Shown: one piece after another, positions 54,332 through 63,939 of the stretch | How the letters are laid out: every line of letters begins with the position of its first letter | How positions within the stretch are numbered: position 1 is the first letter of the stretch | NCBI RefSeq assembly: GCF_016056305.1 | Contig: NZ_JAECZC010000055.1 | Location: 186,371 to 250,370 of the forward strand | Reading direction: 5' to 3' | Source of the DNA: Amazonocrinis nigriterrae CENA67 | Lineage (GTDB): Bacteria; Cyanobacteriota; Cyanobacteriia; Cyanobacteriales; Nostocaceae | DNA: 64,000 bases | Program-made: the position numbers and the translations under genes | The notes under the pieces: model-generated | The model's database searches: none | What the model was told of the DNA's origin: nothing | Seen by the model: only the letters and a program-made list of their open reading frames with translations

Positions 54332-55385
54332 TGTCTTATTTTCGAGGTCAGGATTGAAACATTTGTATAACTTTAATAAGCCTTAATTGCCGACATTTAG
54401 GCAGCTAAATAGGCGTTGCAGAACAGTGGTATGAATTGAGCCAGGTAGGAAAATTAGCCACACAGTCAGAGTTTTACAACTTAAGCAGACTGCTTTAGAG
54501 GATATCTGAAAAGTGGGCAAAATATACATTTGTTATTCTGATCCGTAGGATAAAAATAGCAATTTACTGTAAGTTGATGAGGTACTTCACTACGCTATCG
54601 CTCTGTTCAGGATGATATTGCTGGCTTAAAAGACATCCTCTGAGAGCAGGAAATATCTCTCTATCAACAGGATGGAAGTATACAATTAATAATTGGGTCA
54701 TTGGAATATTTTCTGAAACCTTAATTATTTTGACTATTCAATTCTTACATCATTTATTAAAAATCAATTGTAAATTTATTATTTGAAATTATTTTTCAAA
54801 TATAAAGTTTTTGTACTAAAGTAAAAATTATACATTGTGTACTAAAAAAATATAAGCATCTATTTAGTTTTTAGTTGTGATATTTTTATAGGATTTTTTA
54901 TTTTTTTGTATATCATAATCAAAGAAATTAACAAAAAGACAGTTAAATAGCAAAGATAGATTTAACGATTTAGGTATAATTTATATTTAAAGACGTTAAT
55001 AATACATTTTTTTTGATTAGTTTAACGTATAATTTTTAACTAAAAAGTATTGCATATTTTTTGTATAACTAGTAAAGCTGAAAACAAGTTTATAGCAGGA
55101 GGCAGAAGGCAGCTATGCTGGAGTTGAAGCAGTCCCCGTCTTGGTATTAGCGTAGCGGTAGCGACGCAAGGCGAAGGGCAGGAGGTAAAAGTATTACTAT
55201 TCCTAACATTCACGCTCTTCATATGTCCTAACCTATGTGATTACGGCTATATAAATAGCTATTGAATTAAATTAAAAATAAAGAGGCGCTGAAATGCCAA
55301 AATTAGAGCAGTCTCTATAGACTGCTCTAATTATCAGCAACCAGATACATGTTTTACCCCAAAAAGAGTAGGGATTTACTAATTA
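54332..55385. other. Long AT-rich gap before the exporter operon end
   Basis: About 1050 bases. The left part has a fragment of possible old coding sequence (near 54425-54500, with in-frame stops), the centre is very AT-rich, and 55090-55195 carries a GC-rich dispersed repeat. No working gene was seen. Confidence 0.5.
55301..55332 (-). terminator. Terminator after HlyD adaptor gene
   Basis: Perfect 14-bp stem aattagagcagtct (55301-55314) with 55319-55332, tetraloop. It lies about 55 bases after the stop of the leftward adaptor gene and so ends the exporter operon. Confidence 0.75.
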
Positions 55386-56933
55386 CTAAAGCTCCAAACC
55401 ACCTTTTTGTAATTTCTTAAACGGATCTAATATAAAGTCGATCACTCTACGCTGACGGACAATTACCTCTGCAGTTGCTGTCTGACCAGGCGTTAAAGTG
55501 ATATATTTGTTAGCAACTTGGATATAAGGCTGATCCATCACAATATCCAACTCATAGGTTTCTATTTTGTTTTCGCTATTCGTCTGAACTTTTGAGTTAG
55601 GTGAAATCCAATTAACATGCCCTTGCACTATTCCATAATCTTGGAAAGGATAAGCATCAAACTTGATTTTCACTGGCATTCCCACTTTCAAGAAACCACT
55701 TTGTTCGCTTGGCATCTGAGCTTTGAGAATCAGAGGAGTATTGTTGGGTGCAATTTGGGCAATTACTTGTCCTGCTTCGACTGCGGGGCCTGGTTTTTGA
55801 ATGGGTAACTCAAAAATCGTACCATCGATAGGCGATCGCACCACTCGTTGCTCTAACTGCAACTGCAAGGAAAGGATTTGGCTTTGAGTCTGAGCTATGT
55901 CAGATTCCAAACTGGTGATTTGCGTTTGCATGTCTTTGAGCTGTTCTTGATTTTTCAGCACCGCAAGTTTACCGGCTTGCACCACGCCTTGATAGCTGCT
56001 TTGCTGTTCTTGTAGGCGAAGTTTTGCTTGCTGAATATCTTCCGTAGCTTGATTCATTGTCGTCTGATAGCGACTCATTTGTTCTTGTAAACGTAGTTGG
56101 GCTTGAGTCGCCTCTGATTTGGCTTGTTCTTGGGAAATGAGACTTTCTTCTGCTGTTTTTTCTAGTTCTACAACTTTGGTTTGGGGAATTGCACCCAGGT
56201 TTAAAAGTTGGCGATAGCGAGCAGTTTCTGCTACATCTCGACGCAAACGACTGCTGGCTAACTTCTGAGCGATCGCAGTAGAATTGATGCTCTGTCTAGC
56301 CTGCTCAACTAAAGCTTGTTTTTCCAATTTTTGGAAGTTATATGCACTCTGTTTTGCATCTAGATTTTGCTGTGCTTGATTGACTTGAGCCATTTTTTCC
56401 AATGCTTGAGCTTGGTTTTGTTGCTCTTGGATACTAATTGCCAACAGAAGTTGATTTTTCAGCAAATCCAATTGCGATCGCCGACTGATTAGCCCTTCTA
56501 ATTTTGCTCGTGTCTGTTGCAAATCCGTTTGTAAGACATCAGAATCTAGTTGCAGCAAAACTTGTCCTGCTTTCACAGTCTGACCTACATGAACACTGAC
56601 ATATTTAACACTACCAGCAACAGGAATGCCCAATGTTTGCGTTGCTCCTTTGGGTTCTAAACGCCCTCTAGCACTTCCTGTCTCATCGACTTTGGAAAAC
56701 ATCGCCCAAGGTAAAATAATTACTGCAAAGCTTGTCAGCAAGTACAGCATTGAGCGTGTCCAGACCTTTGGTAAGGCATCTAGTAGTTCTTCAGTCCCGT
56801 AGAACCAATCATTGGCCTCAGTTGTTAGCTGTGTTTGAGAATCAACAACAGCATTAGAGTCATCAACCTGGGGAAGTCTATTCTGTCTTGGTCTAGCGAG
56901 TATAGATGATGAATTTGGATATGGATTTGGCAT
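55386..56933 (-). CDS. HlyD-family membrane-fusion adaptor
   Basis: 515 aa adaptor linking an inner-membrane ABC exporter to the outer membrane. Cytoplasmic N-terminus, one membrane helix (about 62-82, LYLLTSFAVIILPWAMF), lipoyl-like half motifs (VAGSVKYVSVHVGQTVKAGQ), a long coiled coil rich in Gln/Leu (about 150-345), then the second lipoyl half and a beta-barrel part (VRSPIDGTIFELP...). It follows the C39 ABC exporter gene on the same strand across a repeat-filled gap. Confidence 0.9.
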   Translation of the reverse strand: MPNPYPNSSSILARPRQNRLPQVDDSNAVVDSQTQLTTEANDWFYGTEELLDALPKVWTRSMLYLLTSFAVIILPWAMFSKVDETGSARGRLEPKGATQTLGIPVAGSVKYVSVHVGQTVKAGQVLLQLDSDVLQTDLQQTRAKLEGLISRRSQLDLLKNQLLLAISIQEQQNQAQALEKMAQVNQAQQNLDAKQSAYNFQKLEKQALVEQARQSINSTAIAQKLASSRLRRDVAETARYRQLLNLGAIPQTKVVELEKTAEESLISQEQAKSEATQAQLRLQEQMSRYQTTMNQATEDIQQAKLRLQEQQSSYQGVVQAGKLAVLKNQEQLKDMQTQITSLESDIAQTQSQILSLQLQLEQRVVRSPIDGTIFELPIQKPGPAVEAGQVIAQIAPNNTPLILKAQMPSEQSGFLKVGMPVKIKFDAYPFQDYGIVQGHVNWISPNSKVQTNSENKIETYELDIVMDQPYIQVANKYITLTPGQTATAEVIVRQRRVIDFILDPFKKLQKGGLEL

Positions 56934-56935
56934 AA

Positions 56936-57088
56936 GTAATTTAGGGAATTGGGGATTGGGGATTGGTAATGGGTAATTGGTAATGGGTAATGGGTAATGG
57001 GTAATTGGTAATTGGTAATTGGTAATTGGGGATTGGGCATGGGGTATTACTCCCCCTCATCCCCCCATCTCCCCAATCCCCAGTCCCA
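56936..57088. repeat. STRR repeats between exporter and adaptor genes
   Basis: Heptamers ggtaatt/gggtaat/ggggatt repeated many times, then ccccatc-type sequence. Non-coding, between two genes of one presumed operon. Confidence 0.8.
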
Positions 57089-60000
57089 TCAACCTGTGGG
57101 TGCTAGTTGTTGTTGATTGAGATAAAAATAATGACCTCTTCTGTCAATTAATTCATCGTGGGTGCCGCTTTCGACTAATAACCCGCGATCTAAAACCAGA
57201 ATTAGGTCAGCATGACGCACGGTGGACAGGCGATGAGCGATGATTAAACTTGTCCGCCCTTTGAGAATGGTTTTCAGGTGATTTTGAATAATCCGCTCAG
57301 ATTCGGCATCGAGGTGGCTAGTTGCTTCATCTAAGAGTATTAAGCGGGGATTTCCTAGCAAAGCACGAGCGATCGCTAGCCTTTGGCGTTGTCCGCCAGA
57401 TAGCATCCCGCCGCCTTCACCAATTTCGGTTTCATAACCTCTTGGTAATTGCTGAATAAAGTCATTTGCTCCTGCTAGACGCGCCGCTTCAATAATTTCT
57501 TCTAGGGTGGCTTCTGGGTGAGCAATGCTGATATTTTCACGAATTGTGCCGCCAAACAAAAAGGTATCTTGATCGACAACACCAATTTGAGAACGAAGCG
57601 ATCGCAAGGAAATACTAGTTACATCTTGAGCATCAATTAATACTTTGCCATCTGTCGGCGGATATAGGCCCAAAATCAACTTTGAGAGTGTAGTTTTACC
57701 AGAACCGCTACGTCCAACAACGGCTACAGTTTGCTCTGGTAAAATTTCAAAACTGAGATTTTCCAGAACATTAACATCACTATCTGGATGGTAGCGGAAA
57801 GTCACATTTTCAAAGCGAATATGACCTTGCAATCTCGGTAAAATTTGACGAGGATGATGTTGAAAATCTTCTTCTGGCTCAGCTTCTAAAACATCATTAA
57901 TTCGCTCAGTAGAAATGATTACTTCTTGCAATTGATTCCACAACACCACAAGTCGCTGAAAAGGGCGAATGATATTGCCCAACAGCATATTGAAAGCAAC
58001 TAATTGTCCAATGGTGAGTTGGTTTTGAATCACCAACCATGCACCAAACCAAAGTAACCCTGTACTGACTAAAGATTCAATGGTTGAACTAAAAATCTGT
58101 AATTGATTACTAATAATTTGCCCTTTAAAAGTTTTCTTAATTACATTATTTAGTAGTTCTTCCCAATGCCAGCGCACTGTCTGTTCAATTGCCATTGAAC
58201 GAATCGAACGAATACCGCTGAGGGATTGAATTAGATAACTATTTTCGGTGGCTGAGGCATTAAAAACTTCACGGCTGATACGACGTAAAAAAGGTGTAGC
58301 AATGAGCGCCAGTAGTACAAAGGGCGGTACAATCAACAAACTCAGCAATGCCATTTGCCAGCTGTACCAAAACATCAAGCCGACATAGATAAACACTGTC
58401 AGCAAATCCAAAGTAATAGATAGTGCTTCACCGGTGAGAAAGCGCTGAATTTTCTGATTTTCTTGAACGCGAGAAATAATATCCCCCACGTAACGCGACT
58501 CAAAAAATGATAGAGGCAAGCGAAAGGTATGTTTGATAAAACCTACTAACAAAGCTAAGCTGATGCGGTTGGCTGTGTGATCAAGTAGATATTGTCGTAG
58601 TCCATTAATGCCAACGCGAAACAATCCAAAAATCACCAGCCCCAAACCCACGGCGTTTAAGGTGAGAGTGCTACCCTGCACTATTACTCGGTCTAACAAT
58701 AACTGAGTGAATAAAGGCGTAATCAGTCCAAACACCTGAATCAACAGTGAAGCAACGAACACCTCTAACAGCACTTGTGAGTGGGGTTTGAGTAAATCAA
58801 AAAACTGCCACAATGATGTGCTGGTTTCTTCAGTGTCTTTCAGGAAAGGTGTAGGTTGCAATAACAACGCATAACCAGTCCAACCAGCTTTGAATTGCTG
58901 CACGGTGAGGGTGCGTTGACCAATGGCAGGATCGCCGACTATCACCTGCTTTTTGTTGATTTCATAGACAACAATGTAGTGCTTACCTTCCCAATGTGCG
59001 ATCGCTGGTAGGGGTTGTTGTGCCAATTTATCGAGGCTAGCTTTTACAGGACGGGTAGCAAAACCAATACTTTCTGCTGCTACTGTTAAACCCCGTAGTG
59101 ATGCTCCACTGCGGTTGACGTTGGCTTGCTCCCGCAGTTGATTCACACTCAAACGCTTACCCCAATAGCGACCAATCATCACTAAACAAGCTGCTCCACA
59201 GTCTGAGGCGCTTTGCTGTTCAAAAAACGGATACCGTTTGGTTAAGCGTCCCCACAAATGCCCTGCTCTCACCTTTGGGCTGGGAAAGTAAGCTTTTCGT
59301 TGATTTTGTTTTACTTGGGGGGTTGGGGGTTGGGGATTAGGTACTGGGGAACTCGGGGCCCCCTCTGGGGATAAGGGGCGATGGGGATTGGGTAATGGGG
59401 AAGAGTCTTCTCTACTCCCGACTCCCGACTCCCCACTCCCTATTTCTTGTAATTTGAGTAAATCTGCCAATTGCGGCCAGTATTCTAGTGCAATTTGCCA
59501 ATCATCATTTTTGAGAGTGTAAACAATAGTTGGTTGGTTGACTCGCCAATTTCCTACCTTTGGAGATGCATAAATGTTTCCTGGTGTCAATGTATGCCCG
59601 TCAGCATCTAATACTTCTCCTCGACGCAATAGCCAAAGCTTGTTTTGTTTGAAGAGCTTGGTTGGAAATGAGCCAGTTTCTAAAGTTTGGCGCTCAAATA
59701 AAGACAATGCTTTGAGAACCTCTTCCACAGAGCTATTGTGAGGAAGTAAGGTGCTTTGACATCGTAACAATAATAAATCCCAAATTTCTGCACTTCTTTT
59801 GAGGCGATCGCGAATACTCGGATATTTATGTATCACCTCATGCAATACTGCTTGTGAAAGATAGCAAAGTTTTAAGTTAACAGAAGCTCTTGCAACATAA
59901 GGGCTAAATTCCTCTTCAGGAAATAAAGTTAATTCGCCAAATGACGCCCCAGTTGAGAGGGTAGTAATTAAGTTATTAAAGCTATCTAAGAGTCTAACTT

Positions 60001-60184
60001 TACCCCCAAGAATAATAGAAATTCCGGGGGTTGCTGCCGTTGCTTGCCAAAACTGTTTTGCTACAGGTGGTTCGATAATTTCCACCCCTTGCAAGCACAT
60101 CTCAATTTCACTATCTGACAGTTGCTCACCCAAAGTTTGGGTGAGTTGTTGAGTTAACTGTTGCCGAGAAAACGCTGATGGCAT
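57089..60184 (-). CDS. C39-peptidase ABC exporter with cNMP-binding-like N-terminus (HetC-like layout)
   Basis: 1031 aa from the ATG at 60184, which has the strong SD aaaggaggtaagg; an upstream ATG at 60313 runs through repeats. N-terminal cyclic-nucleotide-binding-like domain (GGKVRLLDSFNN, then STGASFGELTLFPEE), a Pro/Ser linker made of repeat sequence, the C39 peptidase (Cys in SDCGAACLVMIGRYWG about 329, His in GKHYIVV, Asp in VGDPAIGQ), six membrane helices, and an ATPase (GRSGSGKTT, LSGGQRQRLAIARALL, LILLDEATSHLD). It cuts double-glycine leaders and exports the core, presumably of the peptides at 45.7-54.3 kb. Confidence 0.93.
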   Translation of the reverse strand: MPSAFSRQQLTQQLTQTLGEQLSDSEIEMCLQGVEIIEPPVAKQFWQATAATPGISIILGGKVRLLDSFNNLITTLSTGASFGELTLFPEEEFSPYVARASVNLKLCYLSQAVLHEVIHKYPSIRDRLKRSAEIWDLLLLRCQSTLLPHNSSVEEVLKALSLFERQTLETGSFPTKLFKQNKLWLLRRGEVLDADGHTLTPGNIYASPKVGNWRVNQPTIVYTLKNDDWQIALEYWPQLADLLKLQEIGSGESGVGSREDSSPLPNPHRPLSPEGAPSSPVPNPQPPTPQVKQNQRKAYFPSPKVRAGHLWGRLTKRYPFFEQQSASDCGAACLVMIGRYWGKRLSVNQLREQANVNRSGASLRGLTVAAESIGFATRPVKASLDKLAQQPLPAIAHWEGKHYIVVYEINKKQVIVGDPAIGQRTLTVQQFKAGWTGYALLLQPTPFLKDTEETSTSLWQFFDLLKPHSQVLLEVFVASLLIQVFGLITPLFTQLLLDRVIVQGSTLTLNAVGLGLVIFGLFRVGINGLRQYLLDHTANRISLALLVGFIKHTFRLPLSFFESRYVGDIISRVQENQKIQRFLTGEALSITLDLLTVFIYVGLMFWYSWQMALLSLLIVPPFVLLALIATPFLRRISREVFNASATENSYLIQSLSGIRSIRSMAIEQTVRWHWEELLNNVIKKTFKGQIISNQLQIFSSTIESLVSTGLLWFGAWLVIQNQLTIGQLVAFNMLLGNIIRPFQRLVVLWNQLQEVIISTERINDVLEAEPEEDFQHHPRQILPRLQGHIRFENVTFRYHPDSDVNVLENLSFEILPEQTVAVVGRSGSGKTTLSKLILGLYPPTDGKVLIDAQDVTSISLRSLRSQIGVVDQDTFLFGGTIRENISIAHPEATLEEIIEAARLAGANDFIQQLPRGYETEIGEGGGMLSGGQRQRLAIARALLGNPRLILLDEATSHLDAESERIIQNHLKTILKGRTSLIIAHRLSTVRHADLILVLDRGLLVESGTHDELIDRRGHYFYLNQQQLAPTG

Positions 60185-60342
60185 TTCCTTACCTCCTTTG
60201 GGAGTGACAAGTAAAAAAGTGCAGGGGAGTAGGGGGGAGTAGGGGTGATGGGGAGATGAGGGAGATGAGGAAGATGAGGAAGAAATAACTAATTCCCAAT
60301 TCCCAATTTCCAATTTCCAATTTCCAATTCCCCATCCCCCAT
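60185..60342. repeat. STRR repeats between HTH gene and exporter
   Basis: gagatga/ggaagatga and then attccca/tttccaa heptamer arrays (about 60235-60340). They lie between the regulator and the exporter SD. Confidence 0.75.
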
Positions 60343-60948
60343 TTAATGATTAGTTGGAATCAAGTTAAATGACCAATTAAAATTAGGTTCAGGGTTATAT
60401 TGCAAGTCAGTGATTGTAATCGCTGCATCTTGATTTTGGTCAGTTTCTGGTTGAGAGGAACTTTTACGTTTGGTGGAAAGTCCCATTTGTTTTAAAAGGC
60501 GATTAACATGGCGATCGCTGATTTCAATACCTAATTCATTTGCTAGATGCTTGCTTAACCATTGGGCTGTCCAGTAAGTAAATGCATAACCATAATCACG
60601 AGGACTATTGCTTACCAATTCTTTCAAACGTTCAATATATTGGTTATTGACAATCTTTGGTCTACCTATCGGACGCTCATTCCATTTATGTGCTAAACCT
60701 GCTTCTGCTAAACCCACCCAATAGCGTGCCATTTCTTGTGAACAACCTAATATTTCACAGATTTGGCTTTGAGATTTACCTATATCTGCCAATAACATAA
60801 TTTCAATTCTTCGCCGATATTCTGGCTGTAAATTATTCTGCAATTGTTTCAACAAAGCCTTTCTTTGAAAAGGTGTTAAAAACTTGCTATCGTGCATGTC
60901 GTAGTTTTGAAAAATCTTGTCTTTGCTAGAATAGTTTGACATAATCAT
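60343..60948 (-). CDS. HTH protein resembling IS630-type N-terminal domain
   Basis: 201 aa. Two helix-turn-helix units: IEIMLLADIGKSQSQICEIL with GCSQEMARYWVGLAEAG, and a winged-like LSKHLANELGIEISDRHVNRLLKQMG. No catalytic DDE residues follow, so it is not a complete transposase. Such free-standing proteins lie just upstream of C39 exporters in cyanobacteria, which suggests a regulator recruited from a transposase (inference). The start may be either of two close ATGs (60948 or 60942). Confidence 0.7.
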   Translation of the reverse strand: MIMSNYSSKDKIFQNYDMHDSKFLTPFQRKALLKQLQNNLQPEYRRRIEIMLLADIGKSQSQICEILGCSQEMARYWVGLAEAGLAHKWNERPIGRPKIVNNQYIERLKELVSNSPRDYGYAFTYWTAQWLSKHLANELGIEISDRHVNRLLKQMGLSTKRKSSSQPETDQNQDAAITITDLQYNPEPNFNWSFNLIPTNH

Positions 60949-62426
60949 TACCAGTTTCTGTCTAATGAAAAATACAGAAAAATCTCTTCAATGTCTCTGT
61001 CGCAACAAGATTCATACTTCAAGGATCACATATGCAAAATTCATCACCACGCCTTCGATTAAAGTCGCGGCTAGCTGTAGACACACCTTTTTCAGCTGAC
61101 TCAAGAGTACAAAACCCCTATTTTTTTCTGAGTTTGCCTAGACAAACTACTCTTCTCCTGACGGAGACGCTACGCGTAGCTTGCTTAAGCGTAGGGGTAC
61201 GGGTTCTGCTTCGCAGTACGCATCTACGTTTGAGGAACACCCGTTGTAACAACTGGTGTGCAACTTCTAGTCTTTCGGACACGTGATATTATTTCTCTGC
61301 TACCGCCACTTTTAACCCTCAATATTCTGCCTGAATGTGCTGTGTTGGGTTCATAGGTTAATTAAAAGCTTTCTGGCGCGTCATGGGATTTTTTTATTTT
61401 TTCCAGCCAGCAAAAATTTGTTTCGAGACTGCGATTTAAAAGTGTAAGGATAGATAGTTCGCAAATCGTAGTTACCAAACCTGACAAAATATGCAGCAGG
61501 CATAGCTGTTGTCTCACCTAATAAACATCAGTTTCTGGTAAAACACCTAGGAACTCCAAGAAATTAATTACCCAGCTTGAAGTTATTGACTATTGTACGG
61601 GCGTCAAGACTTACGTCCGTATTGACTGTTAACTGTTAACCATGGACAGTCAGCAACAAACAATTACAATAAGATATTTTTTAGTTGTAAGTGCTATGGT
61701 TGATGATCACGGCTACGTTAGAGTCTTCTAGTCACTCCTATGTTGAGGATGTTACTGAACTTCCAATATAAGTTCATAGGTCAACCTCAATATATTTAAA
61801 TCAGTTATGTTTAGATTCCCAAAAAAGCTTGCAACTTTTTCTATGGATTGGAAACTAAAGGTAGCTAAGGTCAGGTATGAGTACAAATCTACTTCTTAGA
61901 ATAACGTAATACAGGCTATTTTCTCATCCGTAGATGTAATACATCTGAAGAAGTAACCTAGAAGAGAAGTTCAACGAAAAAGTGACAGTTCCTCACTATA
62001 TTGTTTTAACCACTGTTATTTTTGTAGAAATTTTTCTAAATATAGTCAAGAGCTTTTAACAGGAAAGCTGTAATTTTAATAAATCTTTATATTAGCTTCA
62101 CGAGAAATTAACAATTACTTGTATCAGTAATAAACTAGTTTAATTATTGAATGTTTCGGTAACAAAATATGTAGCATCGGTAATTGCTGATTAAGCCGTA
62201 GTTGTTAATATCAACTTCTATATTTTCATACATAACTGTTATCAGAGGATAGAATGAGTTTAGCAATAATTAGTAAACGTGCATCTATCTTTGGCAATAA
62301 AAGAATATATTTAGGGAATTGGGAATGGGGCATTGGGAATTGGGAATTGGAAATTGGATTCTACTATTAGTCATCACATCTCACCCATTACCCATTACCC
62401 ATTACCCATGCCCTGCCCCCATCAAG
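60949..62426. other. Large non-coding gap between HTH regulator and second adaptor
   Basis: About 1480 bases. Palindromic dispersed repeats at 61150-61240 (gctacgcgtagc, gcttcgcagtacg), then AT-rich unique sequence, then STRR arrays from 62316. An 84-codon frame at 61032-61286 runs through repeats and a 38-codon frame at 62254 ends in them; neither is convincing. Confidence 0.55.
62316..62426. repeat. STRR repeats
   Basis: gggaatt/ggaattg heptamers and then cattacc copies, directly downstream of the second HlyD-type gene (leftward). Confidence 0.75.
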
Positions 62427-63923
62427 CTATCTCACAGAAAAAGCTTCACTAAATCGACGAGTAATAGGTTCGATTATGAATGTCAAAATTGACTTCTTAC
62501 GAGTGATAATTTCACCATTAGCAGCCATACCTGGAGTAAATGTAACCTCTTGACCCCGCACATTTATTGAGTGTTTACTTAACCGAATTCTGGTAGGAAA
62601 AACTAAACCTAGTTCTTTATCTACAATTGCATTGGGACTAACTTGAACGACTTCACCATCAACTGTGCCAAATTCTTGGAAGGGGAATGTTGCCATTTTC
62701 ACTTTTGCTTTCATACCCTGACGAATAAAGCCAATATCGCGGTTGAGAACTTTCACCTCTAGCAACATCTCTTCACCTTCTGGCAAAATTGATAACAACT
62801 CTTCACCCGCTTGTACTGGGCCTTTAGTTGCTTTAACTTTGTAAATAGTGCCTGCAACTGGAGCCTTAATAGTTTCTTCTTCTTCCTGCTTTCTAGCCTG
62901 TTCAAGTTGACCGGAAACGTTGGTTAGTTCTTCTTTGCGCTTGTTGATTTGGGTTAAAATTTCACTTTGGCGCTCTGATGCTAAACGTTGTGCTTGATTG
63001 AAAGCAGCTTGATAAGCTTGTTCGGCTTGGCGAATTTCTTGAATTTGGGCGGCAATATCTTTTTGTAGAGAGTCTACTTTATCTTGAGCTTCTGTTAACC
63101 TATTTTGAGCGTTGATGACTTCATCTTTGGCTTTGGTAATTTCTGTGTTGGCACGATTTAATCTTTCTTGGGCATCTAGGTAATCGATTCTGCCTACAGC
63201 GCCAGAATTAACTAGGGTGCGTAAGCTTTCTTCTCTGTTTTGAGCGATCGCTTGACCATTTTCCACTTTACCCAAGATATTTTGTGCATTCACCAAGTTA
63301 GCTTGAGCGTTAACAAAGCTGGTTTTAGCATTGGCTTGGTTTTCCTGCAAGCGCTTGAGGCGCACTTTCGACTGATCAATAGCTGCTAGCAAACGATTTG
63401 CTTCGGCTTCCGCCGCTGCTTGACGCGCTTGATAGTCCCTTAAGCGTGAGCTTAACAGTTCATCTTGCAGTTTTGTACCAGCAGTTTTACCGCCAGTGCG
63501 TTCAGCATCTAAACGCTGCAAATCGTCTTGAATTAACTTGCTGGATTTGGCAAGGCGGCTAACATCTGTTTGTTTCAAGTCTGGGTCGCGTTCAATCAGT
63601 ACTTGGTCTTTAGTGACGCGATCGCCTTCTTTTACCTTCACCGCTAAAATTGACCCACCACCAAGCGATGTTACTGGTCGCACTTGTGTAGAAGCAATTA
63701 ATTCCCCTGGTGCGATCGCTACTTCATCGATTTGAGAGAAATTCGCCCAAGCGATCGTCCCAAATACTACTAAACTGATGGTTCCCGCTAACAATCTGGT
63801 GTAAAGCGGTGGCAATTCTTGTACAGCCTTACCCAATTCATAAGACAGTTGATCTTCTGGCCTAGCGAATCGCTGTTTTGTCTGACGCGCTTGAATGGCA
63901 TTTGCAACTAAAGGAGATTTCAT
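62427..63923 (-). CDS. Second HlyD-family membrane-fusion adaptor
   Basis: 498 aa. Short cytoplasmic N-terminus, membrane helix (about 63-82, LLAGTISLVVFGTIAWANFS), first lipoyl half (LGGGSILAVKVKEGDRVTKD), a very long coiled coil (about 120-345), second lipoyl half (IKAPVAGTIYKVKATKGPVQ) and a C-terminal barrel. It is clearly different in sequence from the adaptor at 55386, so it is not a recent duplicate. It may work with the same exporter or with one outside the window. Confidence 0.88.
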   Translation of the reverse strand: MKSPLVANAIQARQTKQRFARPEDQLSYELGKAVQELPPLYTRLLAGTISLVVFGTIAWANFSQIDEVAIAPGELIASTQVRPVTSLGGGSILAVKVKEGDRVTKDQVLIERDPDLKQTDVSRLAKSSKLIQDDLQRLDAERTGGKTAGTKLQDELLSSRLRDYQARQAAAEAEANRLLAAIDQSKVRLKRLQENQANAKTSFVNAQANLVNAQNILGKVENGQAIAQNREESLRTLVNSGAVGRIDYLDAQERLNRANTEITKAKDEVINAQNRLTEAQDKVDSLQKDIAAQIQEIRQAEQAYQAAFNQAQRLASERQSEILTQINKRKEELTNVSGQLEQARKQEEEETIKAPVAGTIYKVKATKGPVQAGEELLSILPEGEEMLLEVKVLNRDIGFIRQGMKAKVKMATFPFQEFGTVDGEVVQVSPNAIVDKELGLVFPTRIRLSKHSINVRGQEVTFTPGMAANGEIITRKKSILTFIIEPITRRFSEAFSVR

Positions 63924-63939
63924 AAAATTTTAATTATTT

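Noticed and set aside
54425-54700. Working gene in the gap upstream of the 54074 peptide
   Set aside because: A short plausible stretch is broken by in-frame stops and has no start; at most an old remnant.
57089-60184. Identification as HetC itself
   Set aside because: The domain order is similar, but no hetP neighbour is seen and the context is a peptide cluster; only the layout is HetC-like.
61032-61286. 84-codon frame with several Cys near the exporter, as another precursor
   Set aside because: It covers a dispersed palindromic repeat (gctacgcgtagc region) and has no leader or GG motif.
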